Source: Rickettsiales bacterium
Lineage (GTDB): Bacteria; Pseudomonadota; Alphaproteobacteria; Rickettsiales; JALZUV01
Assembly (NCBI GenBank): GCA_029252805.1
Contig: JAQXAR010000015.1
Location: forward strand, 1 to 64,000
Length of the DNA stretch: 64,000 nucleotides
Direction: 5' to 3'
Shown here: positions 1 to 8,962 of the stretch, piece after piece
Layout: every line of letters begins with the position of its first letter
How positions within the stretch are numbered: the first letter of the stretch is position 1
Position numbers and translations under genes: made by a program
Notes under the pieces: generated by a model
The model's input: only the letters and a program-made list of their open reading frames with translations
Database searches by the model: none
Told to the model about the DNA's origin: nothing

Positions 1-846
1 AAATTCTGGCGCAGGAGGTGCTTCGTGGAAGCTTGTGACCTCAACCACGGTATTAGGTTGGTTCATGCTGGTTGTGCCTTGATCGGTAATGACATCAAAC
101 CAACCGACGGTACCATCCGCATTCGGTTCTAGGAAGAACTCGTTCTCCAGGCCTTCGCCTTGGACTGAGCCACCGCCTGTGGTGCCACGAATACCGATTG
201 TTGCGACTGGAGTTTCAACTTGCATTTCGCCTGGGTTATTCGCGGCGATTTCACCACTCACGAATTTGAACATACCTTTGAGTACATTGATAGATGAAGA
301 GCCGTCACCGGTTTCAGCATCATAAACGAAGCTATCGAGCGTCATACGGGCGTCAGAACCTAAGGTGAAAACCGAGCCATCTTCAAAGGTAATGCCGATT
401 TTACTGTTATTAGCGGTTTGGATGACGTCATTTTGGAACACGGCATCACCTTGTTTCAATTCAACATCAACGCCGCCACGTTTGACGGTTACAACACCAG
501 CGAGTTTTTCAACGACACCGATCGAAGGTTCGGAGCTAACAGGGCCGGCATATTCTTTAGGTGCTTCGGCAGAGCTGAGTGCGGTGACTGAAGTTCCTTC
601 AATTTTCTTACCTGTGTCTGAAATCAGGGTGGGAGCCGTCTCATGGGTGAAATAATTTTCTGCGATAACTAATTTGCTGGGCGCCGTTACGAGCAGGTCT
701 TGCCCCTCGCGAGTGAATTTTGCATCAAGCAGTTCATTGCCAAGCGGAAGCTCACACGGGCCTTGTAAGGCGGTGCAATCTAGGGCAATTTGTTCGGAAG
801 GAGTTGAGTGAGTAAGAGGCGTGTTAAAAATAGTGTTATCAGACAT
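1..846 (-). CDS. FecR-domain protein, N-terminal part (runs off the left edge)
   Basis: The reading frame is open from an ATG at 846 to base 1 (282 residues, C-terminus missing). Residues about 105-210 look like a FecR domain: a segment reading IGVVEKLAGVVTVKRGG, then QGDAVFQNDVIQT, then FEDGSVFTLGSDARMTLD, ending in the typical VATIGIRGT motif. There is no signal peptide or membrane segment at the N-terminus. In proteobacteria this arrangement is common at the start of very large type I-secreted adhesins or repeat proteins, so this is probably the head of such a protein; that is inference, since the rest is not visible. It is divergent from the glyoxalase II gene and has a CtrA-type box 55-69 bases upstream of its start. 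Confidence 0.8.
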   Translation of the reverse strand, partial: MSDNTIFNTPLTHSTPSEQIALDCTALQGPCELPLGNELLDAKFTREGQDLLVTAPSKLVIAENYFTHETAPTLISDTGKKIEGTSVTALSSAEAPKEYAGPVSSEPSIGVVEKLAGVVTVKRGGVDVELKQGDAVFQNDVIQTANNSKIGITFEDGSVFTLGSDARMTLDSFVYDAETGDGSSSINVLKGMFKFVSGEIAANNPGEMQVETPVATIGIRGTTGGGSVQGEGLENEFFLEPNADGTVGWFDVITDQGTTSMNQPNTVVEVTSFHEAPPAPEF

Positions 847-900
847 GTTTTTTCACCGTTAAAGTTATTTACTTTCATTAACGAATATACAGCGAAATGG

Positions 901-915
901 TTAACATACGTTTAA
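901..915. promoter_or_regulatory. CtrA-type binding site
   Basis: A perfect TTAA-N7-TTAA at 901-904 and 912-915, in the divergent region between the FecR-domain gene (start 846, minus) and the glyoxalase II gene (start 972, plus). This is the known recognition pattern of the alphaproteobacterial regulator CtrA. The spacing fits control of either gene; the surface-protein gene is the more likely target. Binding is inferred from the pattern alone. Confidence 0.5.
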
Positions 916-937
916 GTATAGCATAGGTTGTATCTAA

Positions 938-943
938 TATAAT
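938..943 (+). promoter_or_regulatory. Candidate -10 box for the glyoxalase II gene
   Basis: A perfect TATAAT about 30 bases upstream of the ATG at 972. I see no good -35 box at the usual distance. The perfect CtrA-type box lies 22 bases upstream, so an activator-dependent promoter is possible. Confidence 0.3.
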
Positions 944-971
944 CATTTAATAACAGTAGGATATTAAATTA

Positions 972-1700
972 ATGCCAGAAATTATCTTCAAAACTATCCC
1001 AATTTTGCACGATAACTATATTCCCCTTCTGTACGTACCGAAAACGGACGAAATGGCCGTCATTGACCCTGGCACAAGTGATGAAGTTTTGACCGAAATA
1101 GCCGCCGTTAGCGGGCGTTTAACGCATATTTTGCTAACCCACCATCACCCTGATCATATTGGTGGGGTGGAGGCACTGGTAGCAGCTACAGGTGCCAAGG
1201 TGGTTGGGCATCGGCTGGATGCGCATCGTTTGCCTGCATTGGATGTGCAGGTGGAGGGGGGGGATGTGTTCGAATGGGCTGGAGTCGAGCTAAAAGTAAT
1301 GTTTCTGCCGGGCCATACATTGGGGCATATCGCTTACTCTATGCCGCAGCATCAGCGGCTCTTTTGTGGAGACGTATTGTTTCTAATGGGATGCGGTCGG
1401 GTATTTGAAGGCACGCATGAGCAAATGTTTGAGAGTTTAGCGCGTATTAAAATGCTTCCACCCGAAACGCTTATCCATTGCGCGCATGAATATACGCAAA
1501 AGAATGGTGAGTTCGCACTGGCGATGGATCTTGAGAATAAGGCTTTGAAGCAACGTATGGAAAAGGTGATAAAGTTCAGGGAGAATGGCGAACCTACGGT
1601 GCCTGGACTTTTGAGCGAAGAATTGGCGACGAATCCGTTTTTACGTGCTAAAACTCTAGAGGAGTTTACAAAATTGCGTGAAGCGCGGAATGGTTGGTGA
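972..1700 (+). CDS. gloB: Hydroxyacylglutathione hydrolase (glyoxalase II)
   Basis: Metallo-beta-lactamase-fold hydrolase of 242 residues that would split S-lactoylglutathione to lactate and glutathione, the second step of methylglyoxal detoxification in the cytoplasm. The metal-binding motif THHHPDH is at residues 56-62, followed by PGHTLGH and by GDVLFLMGCGRVFEGT, the usual glyoxalase II signature around the bridging aspartate. The C-terminal part has CAHEYT, PTVPG and NPFLR, typical of the glutathione-binding region. The ATG at 972 has a weak AGGA upstream. In many alphaproteobacteria gloB sits beside a methyltransferase gene; here a methyltransferase lies 2.4 kb away on the other strand. 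Confidence 0.88.
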   Translation: MPEIIFKTIPILHDNYIPLLYVPKTDEMAVIDPGTSDEVLTEIAAVSGRLTHILLTHHHPDHIGGVEALVAATGAKVVGHRLDAHRLPALDVQVEGGDVFEWAGVELKVMFLPGHTLGHIAYSMPQHQRLFCGDVLFLMGCGRVFEGTHEQMFESLARIKMLPPETLIHCAHEYTQKNGEFALAMDLENKALKQRMEKVIKFRENGEPTVPGLLSEELATNPFLRAKTLEEFTKLREARNGW

Positions 1701-1746
1701 TAAGCTCTTGCGCAAAGCAGCAGCCTCGCTTACATCTTGAACTCTT

Positions 1747-3129
1747 ATGGCAAAGACAAAACCTCAAATTTCAAACACACTTTGGACTCCTGCTAGCTGG
1801 CGGGATACTCCTATCCAACAACAACCGGAATATGCGGATGCGAATAAATTATCGCAGGTAGAGCAGCAGCTCACTTCTTTTCCGCCACTGACCTCTCCAG
1901 GCGAGGCACTCTCACTGAAGCGTGAGTTGGCTGAAGTATGCGAAGGGCGTGCTTTCTTGCTACAAGGCGGCGATTGTGCAGAGAGTTTTGCAGAGTTTAG
2001 CCAAGATAATTTACGTAGCTTTTTTCGCGTGTTACTGCAAATGACTGTCGCGCTGATGTATGGAGCAGGCTGTCCGGTTGTGAAGGTCGGGCGAATTGCG
2101 GGGCAGTTCGCGAAACCGCGTTCGGGGGGCACGGAAACCATAGGTGGAGTTGAACTTCCAAGTTATCGTGGTGATGCCGTGAATGGAATGGAGTTTGAGG
2201 CGATTTCGCGCGAGCCAGATCCTGAGCGTTTGCTTAGAGTCTATAATCAATCGACCTCTACGTTGAATTTCTTGCGGGCGTTGGGTACGGGCGGCTTTGC
2301 GTCGCTTCGTCAAATTAGCCAGTGGAATATGGACTTTATTGATGGATCTGCGCAGGGTCGGCGGTTCCAGAAATTAGTCGATCGCATTAATGAGTGTGTT
2401 CAATTTATCGAAGCCTGCGGCCTTGATATGGAGCAGATGGAAGAGCTAAATGAGGCGCGTTTCTATACGTCACATGAGGCTTTGTTGCTGGGCTATGAAG
2501 AAGCCCTGACGCGTAAACATAGCGCGACGGGACAAGATTTTGCCTGCTCCGCTCATATGCTTTGGATTGGAGACCGCACTCGCCAGCCCGATCATGCACA
2601 TGTGGAATATATGCGTGGCATCGGTAACCCGATTGCGTGTAAGCTTGGCCCCACCATGACACGCGACGATCTGCTACGTTTGACGGAAACCTTGAACCCA
2701 GAAAATGAGCCGGGCCGTTTGACCTATATCGTTCGTATGGGGGCGGGGAATGTGGGTGATAATTTGCCACAATTTGTGCGTGCTTTGAAAGAAGAAGGCG
2801 CGAAAGTTGTGTGGTCTTGTGATCCTATGCACGGCAATACGATAAAATCTCCGAATGGTTATAAAACACGGAAATTTATTGATATTTTGAGTGAAGTGCG
2901 TGAATTTTTCGATGTACATCATGCGGAAGGAACCTACGCAGGCGGCGTGCATTTCGAAATGACGGGACAGGATGTCACCGAGTGTCTTGGTGGCGCGCAA
3001 GCCATCTCCGAAATTGATTTAGGTAGCCGTTATCACACCCATTGCGATCCGCGTCTAAACGCATCGCAAAGTTTAGAACTCGCGTTCCTCATTGCTGAAG
3101 AGTTGAAAAAATACCTCGATAGAAAATAA
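1747..3129 (+). CDS. Class II 3-deoxy-7-phosphoheptulonate (DAHP) synthase
   Basis: 460 residues, the usual size for the plant-like class II family. It would condense phosphoenolpyruvate and erythrose 4-phosphate, the first step of the shikimate pathway. The N-terminus has WTPASWRD, followed by the family signature [15 protein letters not shown] near residue 65-80, then [34 protein letters not shown] and [12 protein letters not shown]. These carry the metal-binding cysteine and the substrate-binding Arg, Lys and His residues of the family. It follows gloB after 46 bases on the same strand with no obvious terminator between them, but the two pathways are unrelated. No other aro gene is in the window. 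Confidence 0.93.
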   Translation: MAKTKPQISNTLWTPASWRDTPIQQQPEYADANKLSQVEQQLTSFPPLTSPGEALSLKRELAEVCEGRAFLLQGGDCAESFAEFSQDNLRSFFRVLLQMTVALMYGAGCPVVKVGRIAGQFAKPRSGGTETIGGVELPSYRGDAVNGMEFEAISREPDPERLLRVYNQSTSTLNFLRALGTGGFASLRQISQWNMDFIDGSAQGRRFQKLVDRINECVQFIEACGLDMEQMEELNEARFYTSHEALLLGYEEALTRKHSATGQDFACSAHMLWIGDRTRQPDHAHVEYMRGIGNPIACKLGPTMTRDDLLRLTETLNPENEPGRLTYIVRMGAGNVGDNLPQFVRALKEEGAKVVWSCDPMHGNTIKSPNGYKTRKFIDILSEVREFFDVHHAEGTYAGGVHFEMTGQDVTECLGGAQAISEIDLGSRYHTHCDPRLNASQSLELAFLIAEELKKYLDRK

Positions 3130-3137
3130 TACACACG

Positions 3138-3225
3138 CGTCACCCTGCACTTGTTGCGGGGGCTGGAAGCAAAATGAGAGTTTTCAGTTTAACGCCCCGA
3201 TCCCGTCATTCGACAGAGTGACAAG
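3138..3225. repeat. Degenerate intergenic palindromic repeat remnant
   Basis: The gap between two convergent genes holds GTCACCCTGCACTTGTTGCG at 3140-3159 and CCCGTCATTCGACAGAGTGA further right. Both resemble the ends of the small palindromic repeats scattered between genes in many proteobacteria. The copy is degenerate and not convincingly folded. Confidence 0.35.
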
Positions 3226-3251
3226 AGGAGGAGACACGATAGAAGTGATTT

Positions 3252-4052
3252 CTATTCTTCAGTCTCAGTCTTTTTCTCAATGCGTGGCGCGGTTTTACGG
3301 CTGCTTTTGAGGAGCGCAGCAGAAGTAAATTTACCGACGGCCTCTTGCTTTTTAGGGGGTTCTGTTCCACCGCTAGCTCCCGCTGCTTTTTCACGTGCAT
3401 CTGCTTGATAGGTATTTGGATAATTATCAATATAGAAGCCGCTACCATCGTCGGTTGCCTTGATTTCCAGTACCCATTTCTTGATAGGTGGTAGGCCATC
3501 ATCTGTCTTTTGATAGACCATGATATACATTTTATTTGTCAGCGGAATGGAGACCTCTGGGAATAGTTCATGCAGGCGTGCCAGCTCATTTTGCGCTGTT
3601 TCAACGGCAGTGTGAACACGATTTTTCTTAATATCGCGCATAATCGGATGTCCCCAATTAGGGTGGCGACTTGGCGGTTGACGGCGTTGCGGATGGTATT
3701 TTTTGTCGATACTAAGAAGTACCGGTGAAAGTGTCCATTTGCCTTTTTCGGCACGTTTTATTTCAAAACGCGCATAATTGCCAATATAGCCCTTTTCGCG
3801 CATATTTGCGGAAAGGCCGTAGCCGCGTATCCATAATTTTAATTCTTTGGGGTCGGGGTCAATATCTTCCGGCAAGCGGGAGGTAATGAAAGTTTCGCGT
3901 AGTGCTTCCAAGCGGGTTTGTGCTTGGTCAGGCTCTGCGAAACGGAAATTTTCTGAGATGATCGCTTCAATCGTTGGATTTTTTACCGATGCATATTTCT
4001 TTTTAGGTGCCATTTTCGAGGTATCCTTACCTATAGTTTTTAACAAACTCAT
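3252..4052 (-). CDS. Hypothetical protein, 266 residues
   Basis: I do not recognise this protein. It starts with MSLLKTIGKD, has no signal peptide or membrane segment, and is mixed alpha/beta and rich in charged residues. The central part (about residues 70-180) contains KLWIRGYGLSANMREKGYIG and KMYIMVYQKTDDGL followed by WVLEIKATDDGSGFYIDNYP, which suggests a folded beta-rich domain. The last 50 residues are basic and low complexity (GTEPPKKQEAVGK, KKTETEE). It stands alone: convergent with the DAHP synthase gene and 45 bases downstream of the methyltransferase stop region. A second in-frame start (MAPKKK, residue 14) is possible. Confidence 0.7.
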   Translation of the reverse strand: MSLLKTIGKDTSKMAPKKKYASVKNPTIEAIISENFRFAEPDQAQTRLEALRETFITSRLPEDIDPDPKELKLWIRGYGLSANMREKGYIGNYARFEIKRAEKGKWTLSPVLLSIDKKYHPQRRQPPSRHPNWGHPIMRDIKKNRVHTAVETAQNELARLHELFPEVSIPLTNKMYIMVYQKTDDGLPPIKKWVLEIKATDDGSGFYIDNYPNTYQADAREKAAGASGGTEPPKKQEAVGKFTSAALLKSSRKTAPRIEKKTETEE

Positions 4053-4097
4053 ACGGGGTATGAAACTTAACTATACCGTCTAAATATTAAGGAATTA

Positions 4098-4832
4098 TTA
4101 CAATGACTTACGATTTAATGATGGCGCGGTCTTAGGCGCACTCACAAAGGCTTTGATGGGGGTGCCTGATACAGGAGCTGCAGTACGTTTTTCCACTTCG
4201 AGCAGTAAAATACCCCCAAAATGCGGAAAGAATCGATGCCAAAACTTCTCGATAATGCGCCAAAATTTCAAAATAGTGCGAGATTGCAGCGGAGGAAAGA
4301 AAAGCGCCTGTGTTGATTGCAACGGTTGGAACCCATGTTGGTTGAGTAGTCGTTTGAGTTGGGGGAGGCTATAAGGTTGCCCTTGCGCGTAAGGCGTATG
4401 CTCTGCACGTGCCCAAAAGCTGCGTCTATTGGGCACGATGACGAGCATTCGGCCCGAAGGGGTAAGCGTTCGATGTGCTTCTGCTAAGAGAGAGGGCAGC
4501 GGCTGCGCATGCTCTAGCGCATGTAACAGAATGATGCGATTCAATGTACCGCTACGAAATGGTAGGGCCTGTTCGTGGCTGAGGAGGGCGACATTCGCTT
4601 GATTTGGAGGCCAATGGATAACGCCTTGTCCGGCAGGCATCGCAGCGCAGACGACATCGGCGGATTTAAGAAAGGGCCGTAATGTAGGAAGAGAATAACC
4701 AACGCCCAGCAAGGTTTCGCCTTTAGCTTCCGGCCATAGGCGCGCAACGGCACGCCGTAAACTATGCGTACAGGCTTGCCCTAAAGGCGAATCATAGAAT
4801 GATTTTAACTCAGTAACATCTGGCCAGAACAT
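4098..4832 (-). CDS. Class I SAM-dependent methyltransferase
   Basis: 244 residues with a Methyltransf_11-like layout: a weak motif I (LLGVGYS, residues 41-47, where most relatives have ExGxG), then LLHALEHA in the post-motif region and LTPSGRMLVIVPNRRSFWAR, which is characteristic of the alphaproteobacterial methyltransferase often found next to gloB. The substrate is unknown. The C-terminal 40 residues are low complexity. The degenerate motif I leaves some doubt about cofactor binding. It precedes the hypothetical gene on the same strand. Confidence 0.75.
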   Translation of the reverse strand: MFWPDVTELKSFYDSPLGQACTHSLRRAVARLWPEAKGETLLGVGYSLPTLRPFLKSADVVCAAMPAGQGVIHWPPNQANVALLSHEQALPFRSGTLNRIILLHALEHAQPLPSLLAEAHRTLTPSGRMLVIVPNRRSFWARAEHTPYAQGQPYSLPQLKRLLNQHGFQPLQSTQALFFPPLQSRTILKFWRIIEKFWHRFFPHFGGILLLEVEKRTAAPVSGTPIKAFVSAPKTAPSLNRKSL

Positions 4833-4884
4833 GAGGTGATGCTAGCGTATATGGTGCCGTTTGTCATGGTGAAGAGAGGGGAGG

Positions 4885-4907
4885 GTGAATTGTCACACAA
4901 TTGTCAC
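4885..4907 (+). promoter_or_regulatory. Tandem TGTCA motif (possible operator), copy 1
   Basis: TTGTCAC occurs at 4890-4896 and again at 4901-4907, an 11-base period (one helical turn). A closely similar block is at 54235-54258. The second half-site coincides with a candidate -35 box of the small gene that starts at 5006. Confidence 0.35.
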
Positions 4908-4931
4908 TTAACGCTTCGCTTCGCTTATAAT
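4901..4931 (+). promoter_or_regulatory. Candidate promoter of the small orphan gene
   Basis: TTGTCA (4901-4906) and a perfect TATAAT (4926-4931) with a 19-base spacer, slightly longer than the optimum. The leader to the ATG at 5006 would be about 70 bases and AT-rich. Confidence 0.4.
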
Positions 4932-5005
4932 GCGGTTATTATTTTAGAACTCTGATAAAAATCTTTTTTACAGTTATTTTTTTACACATAAAAACCTTAA
5001 ATATT

Positions 5006-5344
5006 ATGTCCGCAAAAAAGTTTAACATGAACTTAGATGGAACCATTTTCACAGACGAATTTGGTTTGAACATCACAGGTCAAATTGGCCTCGACGATGA
5101 TTACATTGCACAGCACGGAGAATGGAAAAATGTTCCTGAAGTGCAAACTCGAAGCAGTACGGTTACTATCAAGAAAGATGGTGCTGAAATCTATCGCAAA
5201 GAAGAAGTCGGCTTTACTGCTGCTTGGTTTTACGAAGAGTTGGAGGATGTCACAGACGGTGATAGTTTACAATTTTTTGTGAATGATGACTTAGTTGCAA
5301 ACGGAAAAGCTGCTGATAACCAGTTTACCTGGAAGGCAGTCTGA
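5006..5344 (+). CDS. Hypothetical small acidic protein, 112 residues
   Basis: I do not recognise it. It has no signal peptide or membrane segment and is acidic. The hydrophobic/polar alternation suggests a mainly beta fold (for example STVTIKKDGAEIYRKEEVG and DSLQFFVNDDLVANGKA). It starts MSAKKFNMN after an AT-rich leader with no strong ribosome site. It is a single-gene unit: a promoter-like sequence at 4901-4931 and a good terminator at 5368-5398. The alternative reading frame at 5085-5282 is a shadow. Confidence 0.7.
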   Translation: MSAKKFNMNLDGTIFTDEFGLNITGQIGLDDDYIAQHGEWKNVPEVQTRSSTVTIKKDGAEIYRKEEVGFTAAWFYEELEDVTDGDSLQFFVNDDLVANGKAADNQFTWKAV

Positions 5345-5367
5345 TTCGTAGTCAAAAATGATATAAG

Positions 5368-5398
5368 AAGGTGTGGGGATGGATTTCCTACACCTTTT
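5368..5398 (+). terminator. Rho-independent terminator
   Basis: A 10-base-pair stem (AAGGTGTGGG at 5368-5377 with CCTACACCTT at 5387-5396, one G-U pair) followed by TTTTATTTT. It ends the small orphan gene and lies just past the stop of the convergent DUF3108 gene. Confidence 0.75.
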
Positions 5399-5411
5399 AT
5401 TTTGCCTGCAA

Positions 5412-6230
5412 TTATTTCGAAGCCATTTGATTAGGGTCGCATGCTTCATTGACACATGCATTCTTCACCCATGCCATCACGGTGCCGCCGTAAAGCGGCA
5501 TTTGTAAGCCCAGGAGGGTTAGGTTCTTTTGATCAACGAAAAATTCTAACTCAGGCTCACCTTTGGCGAGTTTCTTTAGCTCTTTATCTTTAAAACCGGC
5601 GACGGGAGTCCGACGTAATCCAAGTTTAATGGCAGCAACCTTGTCGCCATTGAGCGTTAAGCTAGTGCTAGGGTTGAGGATGCGCGCATGCAGGTCAAAG
5701 CGGCGCTTGCCATCAAACACGGGCACGGTCATTTCGGTTTCGCCTTTCGCTAGGGCGGTTTTGATTTCTTCGCGCATGCTGAAAATCGCGGTGAGACTGT
5801 CAGCTGCGCCGATTTTCATGTCTTCAGGTACTTCAGGACGGCTGGCGCGCTTGGGCGGCGTGATCTCTTCATTGATGATCTTGCCGTTCGCATCATATTT
5901 AAGAGCGATCACTTTATCTTTTTTGCCGCTATAATAGTTGCTGCGGTAATCGCGCGGCTTAAACTGCGAACCCTTCGATTTGCCTTTAACCTTGGTAAAG
6001 CTTTTATGGTCGCTGAACATAGCGACGATGCCGGAAGTTTTCAAATTACTCGCAATTTCGTAATCCGAATCATCCTGATCCATTTCCAAATGCAGATTGC
6101 CGATGCGTATGCCACTCCAAGAGAACACATAGTTCCCCTCAAAGTGCAAATCATCTGCTTGCGCCGAAAAGGCACAGAAAATGCATAATAATAGACTTAG
6201 ATACTTGAAAATAATAACCCTCATGGCCAT
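5412..6230 (-). CDS. DUF3108 domain-containing exported protein
   Basis: 272 residues with a signal peptide (hydrophobic LSLLLCIFCAFSAQA, residues about 11-25, cleavage probably after AQA). The mature part is beta-rich and begins with YVFSWSGIRIGNLHLEM, the pattern of the DUF3108 family of periplasmic proteins. Then come KSFTKVKGKSKG, RPEVPEDMKIGAADSLTAIF and VFDGKRRFDL, also typical of the family. The function of the family is unknown. It starts 73 bases from the divergent clpB. A start two codons later (6224) is equally possible. Confidence 0.82.
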   Translation of the reverse strand: MAMRVIIFKYLSLLLCIFCAFSAQADDLHFEGNYVFSWSGIRIGNLHLEMDQDDSDYEIASNLKTSGIVAMFSDHKSFTKVKGKSKGSQFKPRDYRSNYYSGKKDKVIALKYDANGKIINEEITPPKRASRPEVPEDMKIGAADSLTAIFSMREEIKTALAKGETEMTVPVFDGKRRFDLHARILNPSTSLTLNGDKVAAIKLGLRRTPVAGFKDKELKKLAKGEPELEFFVDQKNLTLLGLQMPLYGGTVMAWVKNACVNEACDPNQMASK

Positions 6231-6303
6231 CTATATAACATAGAGTTAACAAAAAGTAAAATCAGCAACCCCGCTGTCATTATGGATTAGGGAGATTTGA
6301 GTT

Positions 6304-8898
6304 ATGAATTTTGAGAAGTTTACGGATAGAAGTCGTGGTTTTCTGCAATCGGCGCAGGGGCTTGCGTTGCGTGAGAGTCATCAACGTTTTACGGTCGAGC
6401 ATATCTTAAAAGTGCTGCTGGATGATAAAAAGGGCGCGGCGTTTAAACTGATTGAAGCGGCAGGTGGTAACACAACGACCTTACAATCCGATGTTAAGGG
6501 TGCGTTGGATAAATTACCGAAAGTAGAAGGCGCCGGCGCCGGACAGTTACATCTAGAACCTGCCACAGCGCGTATGATCGCGGATGCGCAGCAGCTCGCA
6601 GAGAAAGCGAACGATGATTTCGTCACGACGGAGCGTTTGTTGCAGGCCATTACCTTGGCAAAAGATACGCCCTCGGCTGAGCTTTTGGAAAAAGCGGGTA
6701 TTACACTGGCGAGCCTGGAAGAAGCGATTGCAGATGTTCGCAAAGGGCGCACAGCCACTAGTGCCGGTGCGGAGGATAATTTCGAGGCTCTACAGAAATA
6801 TACCCGTGATTTAACCGAAGCGGCGCGTAACGGTAAGCTCGACCCGGTGATCGGGCGTGATGAAGAAATCCGTCGTACGACGCAGGTTTTATCTCGCCGT
6901 ACGAAGAATAATCCGGTGCTGATTGGCGAGCCAGGTGTGGGTAAAACTGCGATCATTGAAGGCTTGGCGCAGCGTATTGTAGCGGGCGATGTGCCGGATA
7001 CGCTTAAAGAAAAGCGTGTGTTAGTGGTTGATTTAGGTGCGCTGGTTGCCGGTGCGAAATATCGTGGAGAATTTGAGGAACGCCTCAAAGCGTTGCTACA
7101 GGAAGTCACCCATGCTGAAGGTGAAATCATCTTGTTTATTGATGAAGTGCATACGTTGGTCGGCGCAGGTGCGGGCGAGGGGAGCATGGATGCTTCGAAC
7201 TTGTTGAAGCCTGCTTTGGCGCGCGGCGAGTTGCATTGTATCGGTGCGACGACACTGGATGAATATCGCAAATATATTGAAAAAGATGCCGCACTGGCGC
7301 GTCGTTTCCAATCGGTTTATGTCTCGGAGCCAACGGTAGAAGATACGATCTCTATCTTGCGAGGGCTTAAAGAGAAGTACGAAATGCACCATGGAGTGCG
7401 CATTGCAGATTCGGCTTTGGTTTCAGCTGCGACGCTTTCAAATCGCTATATCACGAATCGTTTCTTGCCGGATAAGGCAATTGATTTGATGGATGAAGCG
7501 GCGAGCCGTTTGCGCATGGAAGTGGATTCGAAACCAGAAGAGTTAGATGAATTAGACCGTAAACTCATTCAATTTAAGATCGAACGTGAAGCGCTGAAAA
7601 AAGAAAAAGACGAGGGCTCCAAGAAGCGTTTGGTAAAGTTGGAAGAAGAGATATCAAAGCTTTCTGCAGAGTCTGAAGAATTTACGAAAAGGTGGCAGGG
7701 CGAGAAGTCTCGCCTCGATTCCGGTAAGGAATTGAAGGAGTTACTGGAGCAAGCACGTTTGCAATTTACTATTTTACAGCAAACAGGTGAGTTGGAAAAG
7801 GCCAGTGAAGTTTATTACAGCATGATTCCAAAACTAGAGAAGAAACTGGAAAAAGCCGAATCGGCGCAGAGTGAAAGCGCGTTAATCACTGAGGCGGTAA
7901 CGTCCGATGATATCGCGGCGGTCATCTCGCGGATAACCGGTGTGCCGGTCGAGAAAATGCTCGAAGGTGAGCGCGAGAAGCTTCTGCAAATGGAAAGCTT
8001 GCTGCATAAGCGTGTGATTGGCCAAGATGAGGCAATTGGCGCGGTCTCGGATGCGGTGCGTCGCTCGCGTTCGGGCTTACAAGATCCGAATCGTCCGCTG
8101 GGTTCGTTCTTATTTCTCGGGCCTACGGGGGTAGGGAAAACCGAACTCACCAAAGCGCTGGCTGAGTTCATTTTTGATGATGAAAGTGCGTTGCTACGCG
8201 TGGATATGTCGGAATATATGGAAAAGCATGCAGTATCGCGTCTGGTCGGTGCTCCTCCGGGGTATGTCGGGTATGACGAGGGAGGCTTGTTGACTGAAGC
8301 CGTGCGTCGTCGTCCGTATCAAGTGATTCTGTTTGATGAGGTCGAGAAGGCGCATCCGGATGTATTTAATATCCTGCTGCAAGTACTGGATGATGGTCGC
8401 TTGACCGATGGTCAAGGCCGCACCGTTGATTTTAAAAACACGATGATTATTTTGACCTCTAACTTGGGTGCAGAGCATCTGGCTGAAGCGAAAGATGATA
8501 CCATATCTGATAAAGTACGTGATCAAGTGATGGATGCGGTGCGTACGGCTTTCCGCCCAGAATTTATTAATCGTTTGGATGAAACCTTGATGTTTACGCG
8601 CCTCAGTCGCGAGCATATGACCGGTATTGTTGATATCCAGTTAGCAGGGTTGCAGAAGCGTTTGCATGATCGTGGAATTATCCTGCAACTTACCGAGGGT
8701 GCAAAGAAGTGGTTGGGTGATAGAGGCTATGATCCGGTTTACGGTGCGCGTCCGCTTAAACGGGTAATTCAACGTAAGTTGCAAAACCCATTGGCGGAGC
8801 AAATTCTCAAAGGTGAAGTTGCCGACGGCGATGTTGTAAAAGTAGATGTCAGCGACTTAGGATTGTTCTTCGATAAGGGCGAAAAGAAGGTGGCCTAA
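6304..8898 (+). CDS. clpB: ATP-dependent disaggregase ClpB
   Basis: 864 residues, full length. Cytoplasmic AAA+ chaperone that threads aggregated proteins in cooperation with DnaK. Order: N-terminal Clp repeats (about 1-145), first ATPase domain with Walker A GEPGVGKT (208-215) and Walker B LFIDEVH, the long coiled-coil middle domain that separates ClpB from ClpA/C (about 400-530, with [19 protein letters not shown]), then a second ATPase domain with Walker A GPTGVGKT (606-613) and the C-terminal small domain. A GGGAGA ribosome site precedes the ATG. I looked for a sigma-32 promoter in the 73-base divergent gap and saw none I would trust. Confidence 0.97.
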   Translation: MNFEKFTDRSRGFLQSAQGLALRESHQRFTVEHILKVLLDDKKGAAFKLIEAAGGNTTTLQSDVKGALDKLPKVEGAGAGQLHLEPATARMIADAQQLAEKANDDFVTTERLLQAITLAKDTPSAELLEKAGITLASLEEAIADVRKGRTATSAGAEDNFEALQKYTRDLTEAARNGKLDPVIGRDEEIRRTTQVLSRRTKNNPVLIGEPGVGKTAIIEGLAQRIVAGDVPDTLKEKRVLVVDLGALVAGAKYRGEFEERLKALLQEVTHAEGEIILFIDEVHTLVGAGAGEGSMDASNLLKPALARGELHCIGATTLDEYRKYIEKDAALARRFQSVYVSEPTVEDTISILRGLKEKYEMHHGVRIADSALVSAATLSNRYITNRFLPDKAIDLMDEAASRLRMEVDSKPEELDELDRKLIQFKIEREALKKEKDEGSKKRLVKLEEEISKLSAESEEFTKRWQGEKSRLDSGKELKELLEQARLQFTILQQTGELEKASEVYYSMIPKLEKKLEKAESAQSESALITEAVTSDDIAAVISRITGVPVEKMLEGEREKLLQMESLLHKRVIGQDEAIGAVSDAVRRSRSGLQDPNRPLGSFLFLGPTGVGKTELTKALAEFIFDDESALLRVDMSEYMEKHAVSRLVGAPPGYVGYDEGGLLTEAVRRRPYQVILFDEVEKAHPDVFNILLQVLDDGRLTDGQGRTVDFKNTMIILTSNLGAEHLAEAKDDTISDKVRDQVMDAVRTAFRPEFINRLDETLMFTRLSREHMTGIVDIQLAGLQKRLHDRGIILQLTEGAKKWLGDRGYDPVYGARPLKRVIQRKLQNPLAEQILKGEVADGDVVKVDVSDLGLFFDKGEKKVA

Positions 8899-8927
8899 CG
8901 CGCAGTTGTTACAATTTCGTGACGCCA

Positions 8928-8956
8928 TTGCTGTCGGTGTTTAAAAAGCGTATACT
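8928..8956 (+). promoter_or_regulatory. Candidate promoter giving a leaderless mRNA
   Basis: TTGCTG (8928-8933), 17-base spacer, TATACT (8951-8956). The start codon at 8963 lies 7 bases after the -10 box, where transcription would begin, and there is no ribosome site in front of it. Confidence 0.4.
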
Positions 8957-8962
8957 GACAGA

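Noticed and set aside
6381-7271. Long opposite-strand ORF inside clpB
   Set aside because: It is a shadow: composition is Ser/Ala/Arg-rich with no family motifs, and clpB is intact on the other strand.
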